This document shows, piece after piece, positions 26,071 through 36,400 of a stretch of 64,000 nucleotides of DNA. The translations under genes were made by a program, and so were the position numbers. The stretch is from contig WARS01000036.1 of assembly GCA_008933995.1 (NCBI GenBank), forward strand, positions 19,701,285 through 19,765,284, given 5' to 3'. The DNA is from Datnioides undecimradiatus (taxonomy: Eukaryota > Chordata > Actinopteri > Lobotiformes > Datnioididae). The number at the start of each line of letters is the position of its first letter. Within the stretch, counting starts at the first letter, position 1. Below the pieces are notes generated by a model. It ran no database searches, was not told the DNA's origin, and saw only the letters and a list, made by a program, of their open reading frames with translations.

Positions 26071-28443
26071 CCTCTCAGTATAATGCACTCCGGCGCAGCA
26101 ACACCGAACAACGCAAACCGAAGAAGCTCATAAAGGAGAATTATTACTTTTCTGACAGCATCAACAACAACTGAAGTGCGAGAGAGAGAGACGAGGGCAG
26201 AGGAATGCAATATTCATATTTTGGGCTACTGTAATAAAACAGTTGGGGAAAGAAAAGCTGCATGTCATGTCTGCACTTGAATATGCTGATTTCTCCTAAT
26301 TTCTCACTTCTGTATCAACATTTTGTGTAACCGGCTGTAACCAACCACTGTTTCAGACACGCGTGTGCAAAGCGAGCTCTGATTTGTAGATTTGAAAAAG
26401 TTTTAACCTTTTATCTTAACGTGTTTTTCTGGGAACCGCGGCCGCTGCGAAACACTGGCGCCGGTGCAGGACAAAGAACACGCTGGCCGACAAAAACACC
26501 AGAAAATCTCGGAGCTGTGATGAGTTCTGGACTCTTCTCCCACCGACGTCGTTTGTTTTGCAAGACTTTCACATTTTCTCACCGCACCGGCTAAACCGCA
26601 AACAGACAAAAGGCTCGCAGCGTAACAACGACGGACGTGACTGTGGCAACACGGTGGAGGAAGAGAGTTACTCCTCCCCCACCGTGCAAGACACTGAAAC
26701 CGCTCAGGGCTCGGTTCTCGCCTCCAACTATTATTTAAAGATCCCTCCGTGTTTTCCCCTTTTGTGACTCCCTCTGCATCGTCATGCAACTTTGATGAAG
26801 AGTAACCCTGTTAAGAGCCCGCCGAGGAGCCATGCATACAGGCTGTGGGTTGACAGAGCCTGGGACAGTAATAGCTTTGGCTCAGCAAAGGCACCACGCT
26901 TCACCCCCAGCGCTTGCAGACGTGACGCTGAACAATGCTGCACACGTCTTATGCAACAACTTGAACCGGCTGCCCGAACGTGCAGCGATCAAAAATGAAC
27001 TGAGGCTTTTGGACCAAGTACGGTTTCGCCGCAAACGCCTGAATCATTTGACTTCTTGAGGGGATTTTCAGATTTCCTGATGTACCAAAACCCTGAACGC
27101 AACACTTGTAACAAATCTGCCTCTTCCTGCAGCAAGCATGAGATGATCGGACACATGTAGACGGCGAAAGTGATCATCCATCAAGTAAATAAAAGTATAG
27201 CATCCATGGAGTCGAGCAACAACAACAGCAGGCTCCATTAAAAGCTCCTCAAGCGTGTGATCATCCTCACAACGTCAGCGCTAATTACAGTGCGCGCACA
27301 TAAAACCAACAACATGATTTTCAAACAGCCTGAGGGCCACTGGGTAGCATCCACTGAGCCTTAAATGCGGAGGGGAGAGCATTGTACGCTGCGAGCTATC
27401 GTATTTCAACCACATCTCACGAGGCCTTCTAATATTTCAGGCACAGAAACTCAATTACGAGGCCGAGGTTTTGATTTCTTAGAATAATAGGGCTACGGGG
27501 CTGGATTCAATTAAGAGCACCCAGAATATATTTGGCAGTCTCTCAGAGGGAAGGCCCACAGTGAAACAGATGAAATTTGCATCATTCACAGGATTAGTTA
27601 TTGCTCTAATGCGAGAGCACAGTGACTGAGCAGGGGTGACTCCTGCCTGAAGCAGCGCATTTAGAGGGGGGGGATCAATAATTGATGGTGATGGAGGCTC
27701 AGAGGTTTGCAGACGCAAAGTGCACGGCTGTCAAGTTGCACACGGAAAAGGCTAATCTTTAAAATAATGCATTGCAGTGCGCAACGCCACCTGCGCAAAG
27801 GTGCCTCAAACGGCAACATTTAACCCCCACAGTCTGATGGGAGCGTCAAATCAGAGGCAGCGCGCGGCCGCGGAGCCACAGTGAGCGCATCAGGGAGGGA
27901 AATGCGCAGATAGCGTTTTAGTTCCCTCTTACAAAGTGATTTTCCACGACTGCTCTCTTTCAAGGTGTCGAGGGGGCAGCTGACAGGAGGCAGCGGCTGA
28001 ATTACAATGCGCCCCTGCGCAGTCTTCCCCTTCACTGACGGTGCGTGCGCCCACGGCGTTCAAAGATTTCTGTGACCCAGTCCTGACAGCTGACAATGAG
28101 CTCCGCGCGCAGCTGGCGACGGCTCGATTGTCTCGGTATTGGCATGTGCGGCCGCTTTTAGTCACAGCCTCGTCGTCTGCGCGGAAAACTGACGCTGATG
28201 AGCTCAAGAAGCCGAAGGCAGAACAGCCGAGCACAACTGATGCGTCTCTGTACGCGTTTGACTTCACGTATGTGGCCGGAAACTGGCTGTCAGCTGCCGT
28301 TTGAGCAGATCAGATCAGGCTATGTGTTGATATATGAGCTGACCTTGCAGAGCAGGTCACCCCGCGGAGTTCAGGCGTAATGTGCGTGGATGGAAGTGGG
28401 AGAAACCCTGCAGATCAAGTCAAAAGAAAAGCCAAGTGCATAC

Positions 28444-28500
28444 CTCATCCTGCTGCGGCTGGTTCGGTCTCTGATTCGGCTGCTCCTTGGTAGCTGTCAT
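28444..28500 (-). CDS. dpp10: Coding part of exon 1 of a DPP-like Kv4 auxiliary subunit, probably DPP10
   Basis: Seen: on the minus strand an ATG at 28500 opens MTATKEQPNQRPNQPQQDE (19 codons) and runs into a good donor, GAG|gtatgc. An A lies at -3, and an in-frame TAA seven codons upstream (28519-28521) supports this start. Known: DPP6 and DPP10 are type II membrane proteins with alternative first exons that encode different short cytoplasmic tails and change Kv4 inactivation. From memory, one mammalian DPP10 form begins MTAAKQEP and short DPP6 begins MTTAKEP, so this MTATKEQP tail belongs to that class. Exon 1 ends in phase 0, matching exon 2. Odd: the tail is unusually rich in Gln, Pro and Asn. 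Inferred: the start exon of the short, neuron-type isoform. dpp6 remains possible, because the tail alone does not separate the paralogues. Confidence 0.85.
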
Positions 28501-28917
28501 TGTAAACTCCTCGCACGATTAAACTTGGTTGGAAAGGGGGGAAACGGCCAGATTCCCGTTTTCCGTGGAAATGAAAAGACAAAAAAGTCAGAAGAGGGGG
28601 AAGGATGCGGCGGCGGCGGCGGGCAGAGCGCCGTCCTGTCAGCTGCGGAATCTTAAACAGGAGTGGGAGCGGAGGGACGGAGCCGTCACGATTGAATATC
28701 TGCGAGGTCTCGGACGAGCGTCTGACGAGAAGCCAACGCAGCCCGTGCGTTCACATCAGCCCGAAGGAAAGGGAGGAGAGTTCCGGACGCGCTCGTAACC
28801 GAAGCGAGGGAGCCGAGGTGATCTCACATCTTACCAGCCTGCCACTTCTGCTGCGCGTCTGGGTGAGGAAGCGGCGGGCTCGGTAACTCTCCCCCTTGTC
28901 TACTTTCAGTGATGCTG

Positions 28918-28986
28918 GTATTTTGGAGGACGGGAGGGGGGATATAGAGGAGGAGGGGGAGGAGGAGGAGAAGGAGGAGGAGGGGT
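28918..28986 (+). repeat. Polypurine (GGA-rich) tract in the promoter flank
   Basis: About 70 bp composed almost entirely of G and A on the plus strand, with many GGAGGA units (densest at 28947-28985). Such tracts can form triplex or G-quadruplex structures. It sits about 420-490 bp upstream of the start codon. Confidence 0.85.
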
Positions 28987-29027
28987 GTTCAAGTGGTCTT
29001 GTGATGTTTTCCCGAGAGGGTGGGGTG

Positions 29028-29030
<3 letters not shown>

Positions 29031-29072
<42 letters not shown>

Positions 29073-29083
29073 GGGGGGGGGGG
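29031..29083 (+). repeat. (TG)19 microsatellite followed by a G12 run
   Basis: An uninterrupted TG dinucleotide tract at 29031-29068, then a run of twelve G at 29072-29083. Alternating purine/pyrimidine of this length is a classic Z-DNA-prone sequence. It lies between the polypurine tract and the RE1 element. Confidence 0.95.
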
Positions 29084-29219
29084 TGCGTTTCCTGGATTTT
29101 GCGTGAACTCTTTTGGCTGCACATCGACCGTCTTTCACCGCCGCACTGCGAGAGTTTCTCCCGACACACGCGCGCTGAGACCGTGCATCACGCCCAGCCA
29201 CGGAGCCCGCAGCCGCGCG

Positions 29220-29240
29220 GGAGCTGTCCGCGGTGCTGAG
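29220..29240 (-). promoter_or_regulatory. RE1 (REST/NRSF binding element) upstream of dpp10
   Basis: On the minus strand both halves of the RE1 motif are intact and canonically spaced: TCAGCACC, then a 2-nt gap region ending in GGACAGC. By eye, 18 of 21 positions agree with the consensus as I know it; the differences are at the first base, the central variable base and the third-last base. It lies about 720 bp upstream of the start codon in the CpG-rich flank. REST silences neuronal genes in non-neuronal cells through such sites, which fits a Kv4 auxiliary subunit expressed mainly in neurons. Confidence 0.75.
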
Positions 29241-29440
29241 AGCCCGCTCGCACATTCATCTTCATTTTCTCGCGTAGGCGCACACACCACGCCACCCCTG
29301 CTTATTCTATCAGGCGCTAAACGCTGACCGCAGTCCCAGCCCGGGCGGCCGCTCTCCGCCTGCGGATCGCGTTGTTTCGCCATGAAGGAGCTTTTTCCTC
29401 TGGCCTTGGGCGAGGAGCTTAAACGGTCAATAAAAAGAGA

Positions 29441-29470
29441 CTCACCGCAGCTCACCGCAGCTCACCGCAG
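29441..29470 (+). repeat. Three tandem copies of a 10-bp unit (ctcaccgcag)
   Basis: Three perfect head-to-tail copies. Read on the minus strand, each copy contains GCG|GTGAGC, a good splice-donor match, so three donor-like sites are spaced 10 nt apart upstream of dpp10 exon 1. No start codon or known peptide was recognised immediately upstream, so use as a splice site is unproven. Confidence 0.9.
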
Positions 29471-29648
29471 CTCGCTGTGGGCTGTTAAATACGCGCAGGG
29501 CAAAGATGCAATTGCATCGGTCTTTGGAGTGCTTAGCAGTGAAATGACACCTGTGAACCCGACGCTATATCAAACTTAGCGCCGGGTTTATAAGAGCGCA
29601 ATGTTTTCTGTGGTCAGAGACTCAACTTTATGATGCTGAAGCCGCATC

Positions 29649-29649
<1 letters not shown>

Positions 29650-29679
<30 letters not shown>
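29650..29679 (+). repeat. (AC)15 microsatellite
   Basis: Fifteen uninterrupted AC units about 1.15 kb upstream of the dpp10 start codon. Confidence 0.95.
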
Positions 29680-29681
<2 letters not shown>

Positions 29682-29859
29682 AGAATGGGAGGCTGTGATA
29701 TTAAGTCTCACTTCTTTAATGTCTCAGCCAGACACGGATCGATATTTTATATCTGAGCTTGACTTCTGCGGTGAATTACTGAGCTTATTAGGGATTGTGA
29801 GGCGTAATAACTCACAGGAGCGCTCTGACTGCAAACACACACGAGGACACACACGGTGA

Positions 29860-30003
29860 TGGGGAGTAATTGAGTACATTTACTCATGCGCTACACTCAC
29901 CTAGCCTGCAATCTTCAGATACTCGTACTTTACACATGTAGTCCTCTCTTGTGTTACTTCATATTTCCAGTTTACTGCAGTCCAGAGGGAAATGTTCCAC
30001 TCT
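29860..30003 (+). repeat. Dispersed teleost repeat (tact/agtac-rich family, 5' part)
   Basis: tggggagtaattgagtacat and, later, gtccagagggaaatgttcca resemble the first third of the same family as the fragment at 11805-12158, in the same orientation. Confidence 0.5.
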
Positions 30004-30149
30004 GTGTATATGATATAAACACAAGTTGCAGTTTAAACTACGCAAAAGTCTATACAGATGTTAAATAAAGTTGGCTTTACTTTGCATTAACGTCCTGCAG
30101 ACACGCACATTCAGAGATGAGCTGATGCACCGAGTGGAGACTTTATCAA

Positions 30150-30245
30150 CTAGAGCAGATGGTGGAGACCAAAAACGGAGCTAAAAGCAAAATAAAACCG
30201 AAACTTGTTTGGCGAAAAGTTTGACACATCAGCTGTAAAACAGAC
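30150..30245 (+). repeat. Fragment of a gagctaaaag-type dispersed teleost repeat
   Basis: tggtggagaccaaaaacgga followed by gctaaaagc is a phrase I recall from a repeat common in percomorphs. A longer relative lies at 43690-44240. Confidence 0.45.
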
Positions 30246-32570
30246 GTTACGTTCGTGTTTTTGTTCACAGCTTGTTTCCCCGACACTGGGGAGACGCACC
30301 AAACGCATCGGCAGGTATCAGGAGACTTCGGTTGTGTCCCAGTTCCATGCGCATTTAATAATAATTTGATTAAACAGTGCTTAAAAAGCACCAAACCGCG
30401 TGCAATCACACTGCTACACAATAATTAATGTACTTAGACGTTTTCCTGTTTTCCTGTGCACTGCATTATGGGAACATTGTGGATTTTCCGGCCGTGCATC
30501 AAATTCCCATCCGGGAAGCGCTCATCCCTCCTCCGGATCCTGTTCAAGCGTTCCTCTCCGACCTGCAGCACATTACTGTCTGACCTCAGCTCCACATTCA
30601 TGATTACACTTCACACTATAGCTCATATAAACACACGTCAATGTGAACAAACCAAATGAACTAAAGCTAACAACTTGTCTCAGCTGATTCATTTATCCTT
30701 CCCATGTTTGTGGAGATGTGGCAACCTGGATTCTCCTTTTCCCTCCGACGTACCTGTCCTCAGGTGCATTCCTGCCTCCTGTGCTGCAGGATAATGCCCG
30801 TGAAATGGAGCAGAAGTCTTCCCGAGTATCTGCTTCGACTTGTGTTGTCATGCATGCAACTTTACTGTCCAGGCAACGCAAGTTCTTACATGTAATCAGG
30901 TTTTCTGAATAAATGGCCACTGAGCTGTAAGACTGGAGCTTTGGTGTTGCAGCCACAGGTGTTTACGCAGGTGGAGGCTAACGTCAGCAAACACTTTACA
31001 TTTACTGCTCAAAGCCTTAGAAACGTCTGAAAACAACAAGTGTTTGATTTCAGACCGATGCAGACAGAGGAAGCCTCTCAGTTCAAGCCACCGCCCATTC
31101 ACTCTGTCCTGTGTTTTAGCTGTGACCGGCTAACTAAGCTAACGGCAGCAAGAGTTGACGTCTGACGATGTTTTAATGCCTCCATCTGGCACGGTCCTGT
31201 AAACGAGGTCTTGAGCATTAACTTGATGCTGAAATATTAACCACAAATCCATGAGCTACAGTAAGCTGGTTAGCAAGCCATGCTAACGCCTGCAGCCCAC
31301 AGGCTACTTACACATGGAGCGTGGATGCTACGGTGCAGCAGACGGTCCGATGCTGCACCTGATGCTTTGTGGCTTTTATTTTTAATGCAGCCTGGCAATA
31401 TTATTTTGACAACAGCCTGTAAGACCATGAAGATAGACGTCGGTATTTCAGTCAATATAGTTAAAGCCTGTTTACTGTGGGCGGTCACAATGAGGTGGAG
31501 GTGGAGGAGAACTGGTCTTGATTAATAACTTAGAGCTAAAAGTACTATTAGATATTTAAAAAATGAAATTTGAGCCCCGGCTATAAGACGATGTTACAGC
31601 ATTAGCTGATCACGCAGTAGCAGGATGGAGATTTGCAGCAGCGAAGCACAACGTGCACTAACAAATTTCCAGTCAATCACGTCCCCAGCTCCGCCTGACA
31701 TGAACCGAAATTGGACTGGAACTGAGTTTCTTTCACCCTTTGGCGCTCTGAGGCGGAGCTGCTGCTCAGCCTGGACGTCAATAATCATTTTAAAACATGA
31801 AACTGGTGCATTTGCTCTTCAGAAAGCAGATCCACTCCACTTTCCTCCACACAGCGACACCGCCGAGTAAATCCCCCGTCAGAAATGTTTCAAGGGACCC
31901 GGAGGAAATGCCGGCGAAAGGCCTTCGTATGCGGCGGCGAGCGGGCAGGCTGAACATCTCTCTCACTCAAAACACTGACGCTCAAATATTGACATGTTGC
32001 GTTTGACCTGCTCTGCCCTCAGAATGTCAAAGACGTGAAGTTATTGTCAAGCAAACACACGCGGCGCAACAAACGCACAAACAGCGCGCCGCGGCGGCCG
32101 CCCGTGAAGGTCAGCGCGAGGGTCGGCTCTGACGGAGAGCTGGAGGTATATTTATAAAACCGCATTCCTTCTCTGTGGGCGTGATGAGTGCATTAATTGA
32201 GCTCACATTAGCATAAAGTCCTCTTAATCTTTGCCTGTGTGCACCGCTCTCTGAGAGACTAATGGCGTTTGCCTGTTTGGGAGAGGGAGTGACGCACGCA
32301 TCGGACCTGCTCGGATGATGGATATATCTGATAACCTTCGACTGTTTCATCTAAACGGTAAAGGCTGCATCCACATCAGGTCGCCTCCAAAGGCCTCCTC
32401 GAGACTGCGACCGATCTGAGATTACACCGCGGACTGGTCGCATGCAGGGAAATGAACGACGACTAAGACGCGCATGAAAGCAACCGAAGTCAGAGGTAAA
32501 GGCTTCGTTTATAAGCTAATGAGAACCGGAAAGCAGCAACAGCTGATAACAAGGCAGATGAAAGACGGAG

Positions 32571-32593
32571 GTGTGTGTGTGTGTGTGTGTGTG
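32571..32593 (+). repeat. (GT)n microsatellite
   Basis: About eleven uninterrupted GT units. Confidence 0.95.
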
Positions 32594-32929
32594 GATGCAG
32601 TTTTAGGATCGTGACGTGACCTTAAGGTGTCACTCCGTCCGTCAGCGAGGTGGCCAGCTGTTCAGACTGAGGCTGCATCGTCAGGAAACAAAATCAGCCC
32701 TGATTTAGGACAATTTATAAAAGTAGAATAGTAAAAAATAGAAAAACTGTGATTTGTGCTTTTCGAAAGAACAGATCTGAGTCACAGCTGAGTGAAAACA
32801 TCCGAACGTGGCCCACGATCAGATCCTGAATTCGCAGCCTGTTTCCAGTCACGGTGAGACGCAGATGAGTCTTCCTGCGCAGTATGAGGTTTGCGTTACG
32901 TTGCTGGTTGCTTCTACCTTTATATAAAC

Positions 32930-33020
32930 AGGATCGTTTGGTTTGGGCTGTGTGCAAAGATGGCCGACGCCAATCAGCGACGCTGCAGCCAGCCACCAGG
33001 GGGCGATCCAGGTGTCTTAC
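32930..33020 (-). repeat. Dispersed-repeat fragment with CTCF-like motif
   Basis: The minus strand reads ggatcgccccctggtggctg, then gctgcagcg, then gcgtcggccatctttgcaca, a string I recall from a common teleost repeat. The CTCF-like core ccaccagggggcgat lies at 32991-33009 on the plus strand. Confidence 0.5.
32991..33009 (+). promoter_or_regulatory. CTCF-like motif
   Basis: AGCCACCAGGGGGCGATCC matches the CTCF core well. It sits in the repeat fragment at 32930-33020. Confidence 0.5.
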
Positions 33021-33894
33021 CGTCACATCGTCCATCTTTACACACACAAAAGCTGGACACTACGAGCCACTTGGCACCTCAGTGTTTCTGACCCGGCCTC
33101 ACCTTTCTGGCTACACCTGCAAACAGAGCAGACGTGCGCCGTCGATACTAAACGCTGCTTTCTTTGCGTTGAGTCACCCCCGTGCATCTACTGACGATCG
33201 TGTTGTTTCTCAGGAACCTCCGATTAAAACTCATTCTGTGGAAAGCACCCACCCCCTCCGCACTTCTTCGGATAGTTCTCAAAGGTAATTCATCACCGGC
33301 GAGATTGAATTCCTGCGTCTTCCCAGCGATATTTGGTCCGACCCCTCGTAAACTTTGCCTCAACCAAATCACCGACATTATTACATCCTTTTTCTTCCCT
33401 TATTGCCGAGAAGGAACGACGGCAGCGAGATGGAAAGTTATAAATATTCCAACATTTCAGGATGTGGAATAAAGCATTAATGAATGACATTTGAGAGGAA
33501 TCAAATATGCAACAGGAGGCGATGAAGTTGACGCGATGTGCCGACTAATGTATTTAGATGAGATGGATGCGTGAGGGATTCTAATAAAAGCTAATGACTC
33601 CCCGCATATTGTTCCCAGTTTATTTGTTTTTAATAGTGGTCTTTTAAGAAGCTGCTGCAGTTAGATGCGTGGCTGCTACTTTAAAGCCTCTGCGGGTGGA
33701 GTCTGAGGACATGTTGCACTTTGGGCACGTGTAAACAGGAAGTGTGTCACGTGTTTATTTACCTATTTTTAAATCAGACCTGCCCCCGATCACATCTGTG
33801 GTAACACGCCAAGACTACGGCCCGCAGCTCACTGTGGTTTGCACAGACTTACAAAAGTGTTCGGGGGGGAGTGTTCGTTCCGATCGCACATCGT

Positions 33895-33911
33895 CGATCG
33901 ATGATCGATCG
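33895..33911. repeat. 17-bp CGAT palindrome
   Basis: CGATCGATGATCGATCG is a perfect inverted repeat around one central base, inside a short stretch unusually rich in ATCG/CGAT. Confidence 0.9.
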
Positions 33912-34819
33912 TCATATTGAATAATTACATAAAGTACATGCTAATTCTGGGCACACGAAGCAAAACGTAACCTGTACGAGAGACTTCATTTCACCACCCA
34001 GTATTTGACAGATATGTGCATAATTATATAAATTAATATATATATTGAACAAACAATGGTTTTGTTAATGTGAGCCTAACTTTTAAAACCTGTTTCAACT
34101 ACAAAGCCGCGCACACCCTCTGATGTTTTCATCCCCTGCAGCAACAGCACTCCATGCAAGAGCAGTTCATATTTAAAAGCTTTTAATGTTGCAGCATCCC
34201 AGTTGATTTAATTATATTGTACATTTTAAATAAGTTATGCTAACGATTTGACTTTTAACCAGCTTCATGGATGCTTCAGCAGTTACATGAAGCGTCGGGT
34301 TTTTACTCATAGCGCGAGACATGAAAGTGAGCCGGAACAAACGGCGTTTCAGGTGATTTCACGACGGCACGCTCGCAGCTGGATCCATGTCTGCTTGTAG
34401 TGGAGTTACAGTTACAGTGATTGCAGTGCTGCAGGATCCGACTGTTATTCCTCCGCACTTCACATCAGGCGCTGCCTTTTTTTTTATTCCTCAGCTCGTT
34501 TTAAAGGTCTGCTGATGTCCACTGAATGAGCGGGGTCCTGATTCACGCACAGCCCGCCACACAGGCTGTGGGCGGCGGCGTTAAATTACAGGCGTGGGAT
34601 CAAAGGCCGGGCTTTCGCTGTTTTACCCCCCTTGTTATTTTCAATAAATCTTCAATAAAAGATCCTCATCGGCTCGTTTTGATCAGGCGCCGAGCCACAA
34701 ACGCATCCGCCTGTGCACCGAGTCTGCGCGGCGGGCACGACGCAGCGTAATTGAAAAAGTGAGGTGTGAAATGTGAGGCAGGGAGGCTGCAGCAGGTTTA
34801 CCTTAAACTACCGAGCGCA

Positions 34820-34930
34820 GCTGCCAGAGAAGGAGCGCGCAGGGGTGGGAGCAGGAGAGGGTGGGTGAGGTTGTGAGAGAGGCAGGGAGGCAGTGAGAGT
34901 GAGGGGGAGACAGCGAGAGCCCCGGGGAGG
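34820..34930 (+). repeat. Purine-rich tract
   Basis: About 110 bp strongly biased to G and A on the plus strand with many GGGAG/GTGAG units. No protein similarity. Confidence 0.6.
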
Positions 34931-35160
34931 TGTTTCGCTGAGGTGTCCGCTCTTGATAAAGTATTTATGACCCCGAGGCAATTTAGTGTAGGTGTTCAGG
35001 AACTCCGCGCCACCAGGCCACCGATGAAACTTTCATGACCAAACTCCACCGAGTGCCACCGTGGCTCAGCGGGAGCAGCTCCGCGTTCAGCGCATCGCAT
35101 TATTACAGCAACTGCACGCACTTCTGGCCGGGAGCAGCATTATAACCAGCCGGCACCTCC

Positions 35161-35180
35161 TTCCCTTCCCTTCCCTTCCT
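35161..35180 (+). repeat. (TTCCC)n pentanucleotide repeat
   Basis: About four TTCCC units. Confidence 0.85.
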
Positions 35181-35939
35181 TAAGGTAAAGCCACAAACCG
35201 CGGAGTCATCATGTCTCTCTTCTTCTTCTGCCTTGAAACCTGTAGTGCTGATTGAATGGTCTGAGCCCCGGCAGAGCATCGCTGCTGATATGTTGTCAGA
35301 AAGCACTGCTCTCTCCTCTCTCCACGGGCCAGGCAGACACACACTCGCTGATTTACGCCTTTGATCGCTCTCCTGTTTCATTAAAAGGCCTTGTGATTTC
35401 ACGAAAGCATGTGAAAACACCCACGCGTGACCATTTTCTACAAAACTCCGACTCTAAAATCGGTTGTTTTGAAATGTTGAGAGCGACTGAAAGCCTTCCA
35501 GCCGTGGAGAAAGGCTGGACGATTGTATCATATGCATTAATCAACCATCTATTGATGTATATATTACTTGGTCTGTTTGGCACAAGCACACAGGGACCAA
35601 ACCGTGTTTTGAAGTCAATCCATAAAGCAGCAGTTCTCTTAACGGCCCCCCCCTGCATTAGCATATCAGCACCAATTTGAGGATCCCAGTGCCGTGAATG
35701 CCCACATCAAAATGGTCGATTTGCTCCGCAATTTGCGATTTTCAAACCGCCCGCCCGGGGTGCGCGGGCATCAGACGCACCGCACAAGTGAGGTGATTCT
35801 GCAAAACGCTTCACACTCACAATCACTCCGAGCACAACACTGCTCCACGCACGTAACCTCTGCGGCCTCGGGGTTATTCAGTTCAGTTTGCATCGATCGT
35901 TAAGGAACGGAGCCCAAAAATAGCGCGGCGCGTGATAAC

Positions 35940-36400
35940 GTTAATATCTCTGATTGTCTAATACGCGCTCTAATCTGTGACAGTGCATCAGCGTAATAAC
36001 TGTAATTATATCATTAGACGAGATGAATGCAGAGCGCGGACTGATCGAGGGCCAAGTGCCACCGTAATGAGCCTCAACGAGTTTAAAACCTTCGCGAGGA
36101 AACAGTGCGCGCGCCATCCGGTAAACGCTCATTCATTGATTCAATTTTCTGCGGCGGGGCTCAGATTACACGCGCGGCGGCACCCCGCTGCTGACGCCGC
36201 CGCGTCATTCACTCCGCAGCCCGGTGTAACGCTGTTGTGTCATCCCACCGCGCGTGTTGGAACCCGCCGAAGGGGGGGGGGGTGTCGGGTGAGCCGAATG
36301 AACGTCGCCCTCCCTCCGCTGTCGCGCGACACAGGCTCAATCAGACGCCCGCTGAGATGCACGTGCAAGGCTTTTATCTCGCAGGTGATGGACGGCCGCA
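35940..36400. promoter_or_regulatory. CpG-dense block upstream of the gene
   Basis: GC- and CpG-rich sequence with a 9-10 nt G run near 36271-36282, surrounded by AT-rich DNA. A 235-codon plus-strand frame crosses it but resembles nothing known and is best explained by GC content. Candidate promoter of a longer dpp10 isoform, of a non-coding RNA, or an unmethylated regulatory element. Confidence 0.35.

Larger units (their letters stand above)
9373..28443 (-). other. Intron 1 of the dpp10-like gene
   Basis: A 19.1-kb intron from donor gtatgc (28443) to acceptor ccttgcag (9373). No internal exon could be supported. Recognisable contents are a dispersed repeat (11805-12158), a 14-bp inverted repeat (12191-12259), a (TA)n tract (14237-14335), a (TG)n tract (14850-14875), a CAG tract (19071-19098), a second dispersed repeat with a CTCF-like motif (22400-22810), a CpG-dense block (23260-23640) and a mobile-element terminal fragment (25985-26070). 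The rest is unremarkable, moderately AT-rich single-copy-looking DNA. An alternative first exon could be hidden here, since such exons in this family code for only about 20 residues. Confidence 0.8.
28501..29480 (-). promoter_or_regulatory. dpp10: CpG-rich 5' flank and probable promoter of the dpp10-like short isoform
   Basis: The DNA just upstream of the start codon is GC- and CpG-rich, and the enrichment extends into the start of intron 1 (from about 27840). It includes a (GCG)n run (28607-28623), a long polypurine tract, a (TG)19 tract, a G12 run and an RE1 element. No clear TATA box was seen, so a dispersed CpG-island promoter is likely. The exact transcription start cannot be placed from sequence; the 5' UTR probably begins somewhere between about 28600 and 29200. 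This is inference from position and composition. Confidence 0.6.
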
